Positions 40,644 through 43,846 of a DNA stretch of 43,846 nt are shown here, one piece after another (position 1 is the first letter of the stretch; each line of letters starts with the position of its first letter). A program made the position numbers and the translations under genes. The stretch is from Candidatus Methanophagales archaeon (GTDB lineage Archaea > Halobacteriota > Syntropharchaeia > Alkanophagales > Methanospirareceae): positions 1 through 43,846 of the forward strand of contig QENH01000188.1 in the NCBI GenBank assembly GCA_003336485.1, read 5' to 3'. The notes under the pieces were generated by a model, which saw only the letters and a list, made by a program, of their open reading frames with translations, made no database searches and was not told where the DNA came from.

Positions 40644-40961
40644 ATGGCTAAAAAGAAATCAGAGGAAGATATTCGCCAGGTTGTAGCAGAAATAAAGCAT
40701 CCTGCAATTGACCGCACCTTAGTTGACTTAGGGATAGTCAAGGAAATAACCGTCAATGGGAACAAGGTCTTGGTTACTATGACTCTCCCCTTTCCCGGTA
40801 TTCCCACACAGGTCAGGGATTATCTCGTAAATAGTGTGGTTGAGCAAATAAAGAAGATGGATGAGGAGGTCAAGGTCGAAGTGGATTTAACGCTAATGAA
40901 TCAGGAAGAACAGCAGGCTTTTTTAGTCATGGAGCAGGAAAGCTGGAAAGGCGGTATATAA
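40644..40961 (+). CDS. DUF59/MIP18-family Fe-S assembly protein
   Basis: VVAEIKHPAIDRTLVDLGIVKEITVNGNKVLVTMTLPFPGIPTQVRDYLVNSV. Confidence 0.88.
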   Translation: MAKKKSEEDIRQVVAEIKHPAIDRTLVDLGIVKEITVNGNKVLVTMTLPFPGIPTQVRDYLVNSVVEQIKKMDEEVKVEVDLTLMNQEEQQAFLVMEQESWKGGI

Positions 40962-40992
40962 TTGAGAGTTTATCATTACTAGGTGAGTATAT

Positions 40993-41823
40993 TTGTTAGA
41001 GCGATTGGACACAGGCATATATGAAACTGGTAGCTTTGAGATAAAGGCGGAGCCGTTTTATTTACCGCAAGGGCGCGAGGTTGCGCTATTTGAAGCTGCG
41101 TATAGGAATAAACTTCCTATTATGCTGACGGGGCCAACGGGAAGCGGTAAAACGAGATTAGTTGAGCATATGGCCTGGAAGTTAGGTCGGCCGCTCTATA
41201 CTGTTGCCTGTCATGACGATTTAAGTGGCAATGACTTGATCGGTCGGTATATAATAAAAGGCGACATTGTAGAGTGGATTGATGGGCCGCTTCTTATGGC
41301 GGTAAAGAAAGGCGGAATCGTTTATCTTGATGAAATAGTAGAAGCGCGAAAAGATACTACAGTTGTTATTCATCCCTTAACGGATCATAGAAGATATATG
41401 CTAGTAGAGAAATTAGGTAAGATATTCTATGCGCCTGATGACTTTATGCTAGTAATGAGTTATAATCCCGGTTACCAGAGTGTGCTAAAGGACTTGAAAC
41501 AGAGCACAAGACAGCGTTTTGTCAGTATCGCACTTGGCTGGCCGGGCGAAGACTTAGAGACCAAAATTGTGCAGCAAGAAACAGGTGTTGATGTGGAAAC
41601 GGCCGAAAAGCTGGTAAAAGCGGCGAATAAAATACGTAATCTCATCCATCAGGGACTAGAAGAGGGTGTCTCGACACGGGAACTTGTATATGCGGCTACA
41701 TTGCTGAACTGTGGTGTGCCAATGCGAGATGCGCTATATTCTACTATGACTGAGCCGTTAACGCACGATAGTGACCTCAAGAGGAGCATAGAGGAAATCA
41801 TCAAAAATTACTTTGATGTGTAG
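40993..41823 (+). CDS. CbbQ/NirQ/NorQ-type MoxR AAA+ ATPase
   Basis: KLPIMLTGPTGSGKTRLVEHMAWKLGRPLYTVACHDDLSGNDLIGRY, GGIVYLDEIVEARKDTTVVIHPLTDHRR. TTG start likely. Confidence 0.92.
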   Translation: MLERLDTGIYETGSFEIKAEPFYLPQGREVALFEAAYRNKLPIMLTGPTGSGKTRLVEHMAWKLGRPLYTVACHDDLSGNDLIGRYIIKGDIVEWIDGPLLMAVKKGGIVYLDEIVEARKDTTVVIHPLTDHRRYMLVEKLGKIFYAPDDFMLVMSYNPGYQSVLKDLKQSTRQRFVSIALGWPGEDLETKIVQQETGVDVETAEKLVKAANKIRNLIHQGLEEGVSTRELVYAATLLNCGVPMRDALYSTMTEPLTHDSDLKRSIEEIIKNYFDV

Positions 41824-41898
41824 TAAACAAAATTAACTCGAGCACGCGCAAGAAATCTGCGGATAATGAAGTGCAGTTTCCGCAGGTGCTGAGTATAG

Positions 41899-42255
41899 TC
41901 ACGATATTCGACAACCTATGGCGGGGGATGTAGTAACATCATTCTTCGGATATAGCTGCTGCCTCTCTTCTCCGTGAATGGCTTCCTTCAGTTTCAAATC
42001 CGCTCTGCCGACCTTCATAAAACTCGTATCCAAATCCTCCGTGGAGATATGCAAAAAGCAGTCTTCACCCTCCTTTTTAAGAATCAGCGTTATTTCTTTT
42101 GTTTCCTCTCCCTCTTTTATCTCTCCTATGATTTTATCACCATCCGCAAGTCCAAACAGGAAGGTGGATGAGATCGAAACAAAAAATCCGCTTGACCCCG
42201 CTGGAAGAGCACCATCCTTTTTTCGGATGAGCGTATCTTTTACAATGAGTGCCAT
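41899..42255 (-). CDS. uncharacterised protein
   Basis: ORF from internal ATG MALIVKDTLIRKKDGALPAGSSGFFVSISS...; no family recognised. Confidence 0.5.
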   Translation of the reverse strand: MALIVKDTLIRKKDGALPAGSSGFFVSISSTFLFGLADGDKIIGEIKEGEETKEITLILKKEGEDCFLHISTEDLDTSFMKVGRADLKLKEAIHGEERQQLYPKNDVTTSPAIGCRIS

Positions 42256-42316
42256 TTTTTTTCGCCTGAAACTTACAATATAGTTAAAACGCACTATTCC
42301 TTATCTTTTATTTATT

Positions 42317-42637
42317 ATGAAAATCATACTTTTTGTCTCTTCTCAGTGTCCGCATTGTCCGGCAGCCGAAGCGATAGTGAGCAGAGTGGTGTCCGATTAT
42401 TCCGGGCATGGAGTGTCATTAAACAAGATACGAATGAAGACAAAAGCAGGGAAGAAACGTTCTTCTATGTATCATGTTAGGGCAATACCAACCACATTGA
42501 TACTTGATGATAATGGGCATGAACTCAAGAGACTGGTGGGTGTCATGCGTGAAGATACTTTAAGAGCGTCCATAGAAAAACTGCTTGGGTTGAGAGAATC
42601 AGTTTTAAGCCGAATCTTTGGCCGGAAAAAATGTTGA
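42317..42637 (+). CDS. thioredoxin/glutaredoxin-like protein
   Basis: ILFVSSQCPHCPAAEAIVSRVV, VRAIPTTLILDDNGHELKRLVGV: CPHC active site and cis-Pro. Confidence 0.85.
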   Translation: MKIILFVSSQCPHCPAAEAIVSRVVSDYSGHGVSLNKIRMKTKAGKKRSSMYHVRAIPTTLILDDNGHELKRLVGVMREDTLRASIEKLLGLRESVLSRIFGRKKC

Positions 42638-42772
42638 TATTCAAAACCCCAGAAGCTCTTCACTTACTTATCGGTGTATTACGAAATCGAGGAAAAGAAC
42701 TCGGTGATTGGCTAACTTGCGCAATTTAAAGATCGAGAGGCATTTAAAGATATTGAGCAGGCATTTGCGAAT

Positions 42773-43138
42773 GTGCTGATAAAGGAATTTATCATCAATT
42801 TTGAGGATGTCAAGCGTATATACCAGACATCTGACGAAGATATGCCTTACCATTATCATCATGAGAAAGATCCGATGGATCATTTCTCGCAGAAGAATAT
42901 TGACTATCTATATAAAATGCATTATGATACGGAGAAAAAAGAAGGGCAGGTCAAATTTGAAAAACCATTAGAAACATTGGAAACCATCCAAAAAGTATAT
43001 GACGAAGATACGAAGAGTAGTTCAAAATTCACGAAAGGTAAAAGGAAGAAGAAAAAGATTGGCCGAAATGATCCATGCCCCTGTGGCTCGGGAAAGAAAT
43101 ATAAGAAATGTTGTTTAAGAATCGAGGATAGCGATTGA
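42773..43138 (+). CDS. SEC-C motif protein (possibly N-terminally truncated)
   Basis: C-terminal [22 protein letters not shown]. Reading frame stays open upstream ([20 protein letters not shown]) without a clear start. Confidence 0.7.
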   Translation: MLIKEFIINFEDVKRIYQTSDEDMPYHYHHEKDPMDHFSQKNIDYLYKMHYDTEKKEGQVKFEKPLETLETIQKVYDEDTKSSSKFTKGKRKKKKIGRNDPCPCGSGKKYKKCCLRIEDSD

Positions 43139-43246
43139 AAGAGCATAAAAAGAAAAACGATGTGTCGTTGCAAAAATATGCAGGTTATTTGTATAACCTG
43201 CACCTATCTAAAAGTTAAGAGGCAAAAAAAGAAAGGTGTATAAAAC

Positions 43247-43846
43247 ATGACTGCGGAAAAATTTTCCATAAGTGAAGCAATACACTTTGGATGGAATACG
43301 ATGAAAAGCAATCTCGGCTTTTTCATCGGTCTTTTAATATTTGTGTTCTTATTTACTAGCCTTTTTTCTTTTATTGCGGTCAAGGCAACAGAAGCAAATA
43401 TTTTTCTTGGGATCCTTTTTTACATTGCTGATTTAATTTTAAGCATAATAATTTCAATAGGATTAGTAAAAATCGCTTTAAGATTCTGTGATAATGAAAA
43501 AGGCAGATTTGCAGATCTTTTCTCTCAATATCCTTTGTTTCCTCAGTATCTCGTCGGTTCAATTCTTTATGGATTGATTGTATTCGCAGGAACGATATTA
43601 TTAATTATTCCTGGAATTATTTGGGGGATTCAATTTTGTTTTTATGACTACTTTATCGTTGACAAGGGTCTAGGTCCAATAGAAGCACTCAAAAGGAGTT
43701 CTGCCATTACAAGGGGCGTCAAATGGGATTTATTTGGCTTTTTCCTAGTGCTTCTGGGAATCAATCTACTCGGAGCACTCTGTCTATTAATAGGTTTATT
43801 TGTTACCATTCCCACAACAATGGTTGCTTTAGCTTTTGTCTATCGT
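43247..43846 (+). CDS. multi-pass membrane protein, DUF975-like (3' truncated by window)
   Basis: MTAEKFSISEAIHFGWNTMKSNLGFFIGLLIFVFLF...ILLIIPGIIWGIQFCFYDYFIVDKGLGPIEALKRSSAITRG. Open to window end and absent from the ORF track. Confidence 0.7.
   Translation, partial: MTAEKFSISEAIHFGWNTMKSNLGFFIGLLIFVFLFTSLFSFIAVKATEANIFLGILFYIADLILSIIISIGLVKIALRFCDNEKGRFADLFSQYPLFPQYLVGSILYGLIVFAGTILLIIPGIIWGIQFCFYDYFIVDKGLGPIEALKRSSAITRGVKWDLFGFFLVLLGINLLGALCLLIGLFVTIPTTMVALAFVYR

Overview
The 43.8 kb window is archaeal. It looks like a chromosomal segment of a methane-metabolising euryarchaeote. ANME-1 / Syntrophoarchaeia-like placement is an inference from gene content only. Core content: a complete mtrEDCBAFGH operon, a divergent methanogenesis-marker cluster (Mmp7, Mmp17, Mmp15), ribosomal proteins L19e-L18-S5-L30, GGGP synthase, TopA, TyrRS, an orphan GyrB, AroD, QueC, an Mrp/NBP35 ATPase, a zinc/nickel-type ABC transporter with NikR, tRNA-His(GUG) and tRNA-Leu(CAG). 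Accessory and decayed content: a GH38 alpha-mannosidase pseudogene, relics of an AlbA_2-type regulator and a GxxExxY protein, a degenerate ISL3-type transposase, VapBC, and a RelE-like remnant. The best candidate for an undescribed system is a tightly overlapping pair of large proteins (9458-12659). They resemble XPB-N-terminal/helicase-associated modules but have no helicase motor, and sit in a small accessory island. Other notable points: a NikR-geometry operator between nikR and a ZnuABC-like transporter; an 8-oxoguanine glycosylase gene inserted with zero spacing inside that transporter operon; larA placed directly upstream of the ribosomal protein genes; and a candidate structured RNA driven by the same promoter element as the mtr operon. 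All calls were made by reading the sequence. No database search was run.
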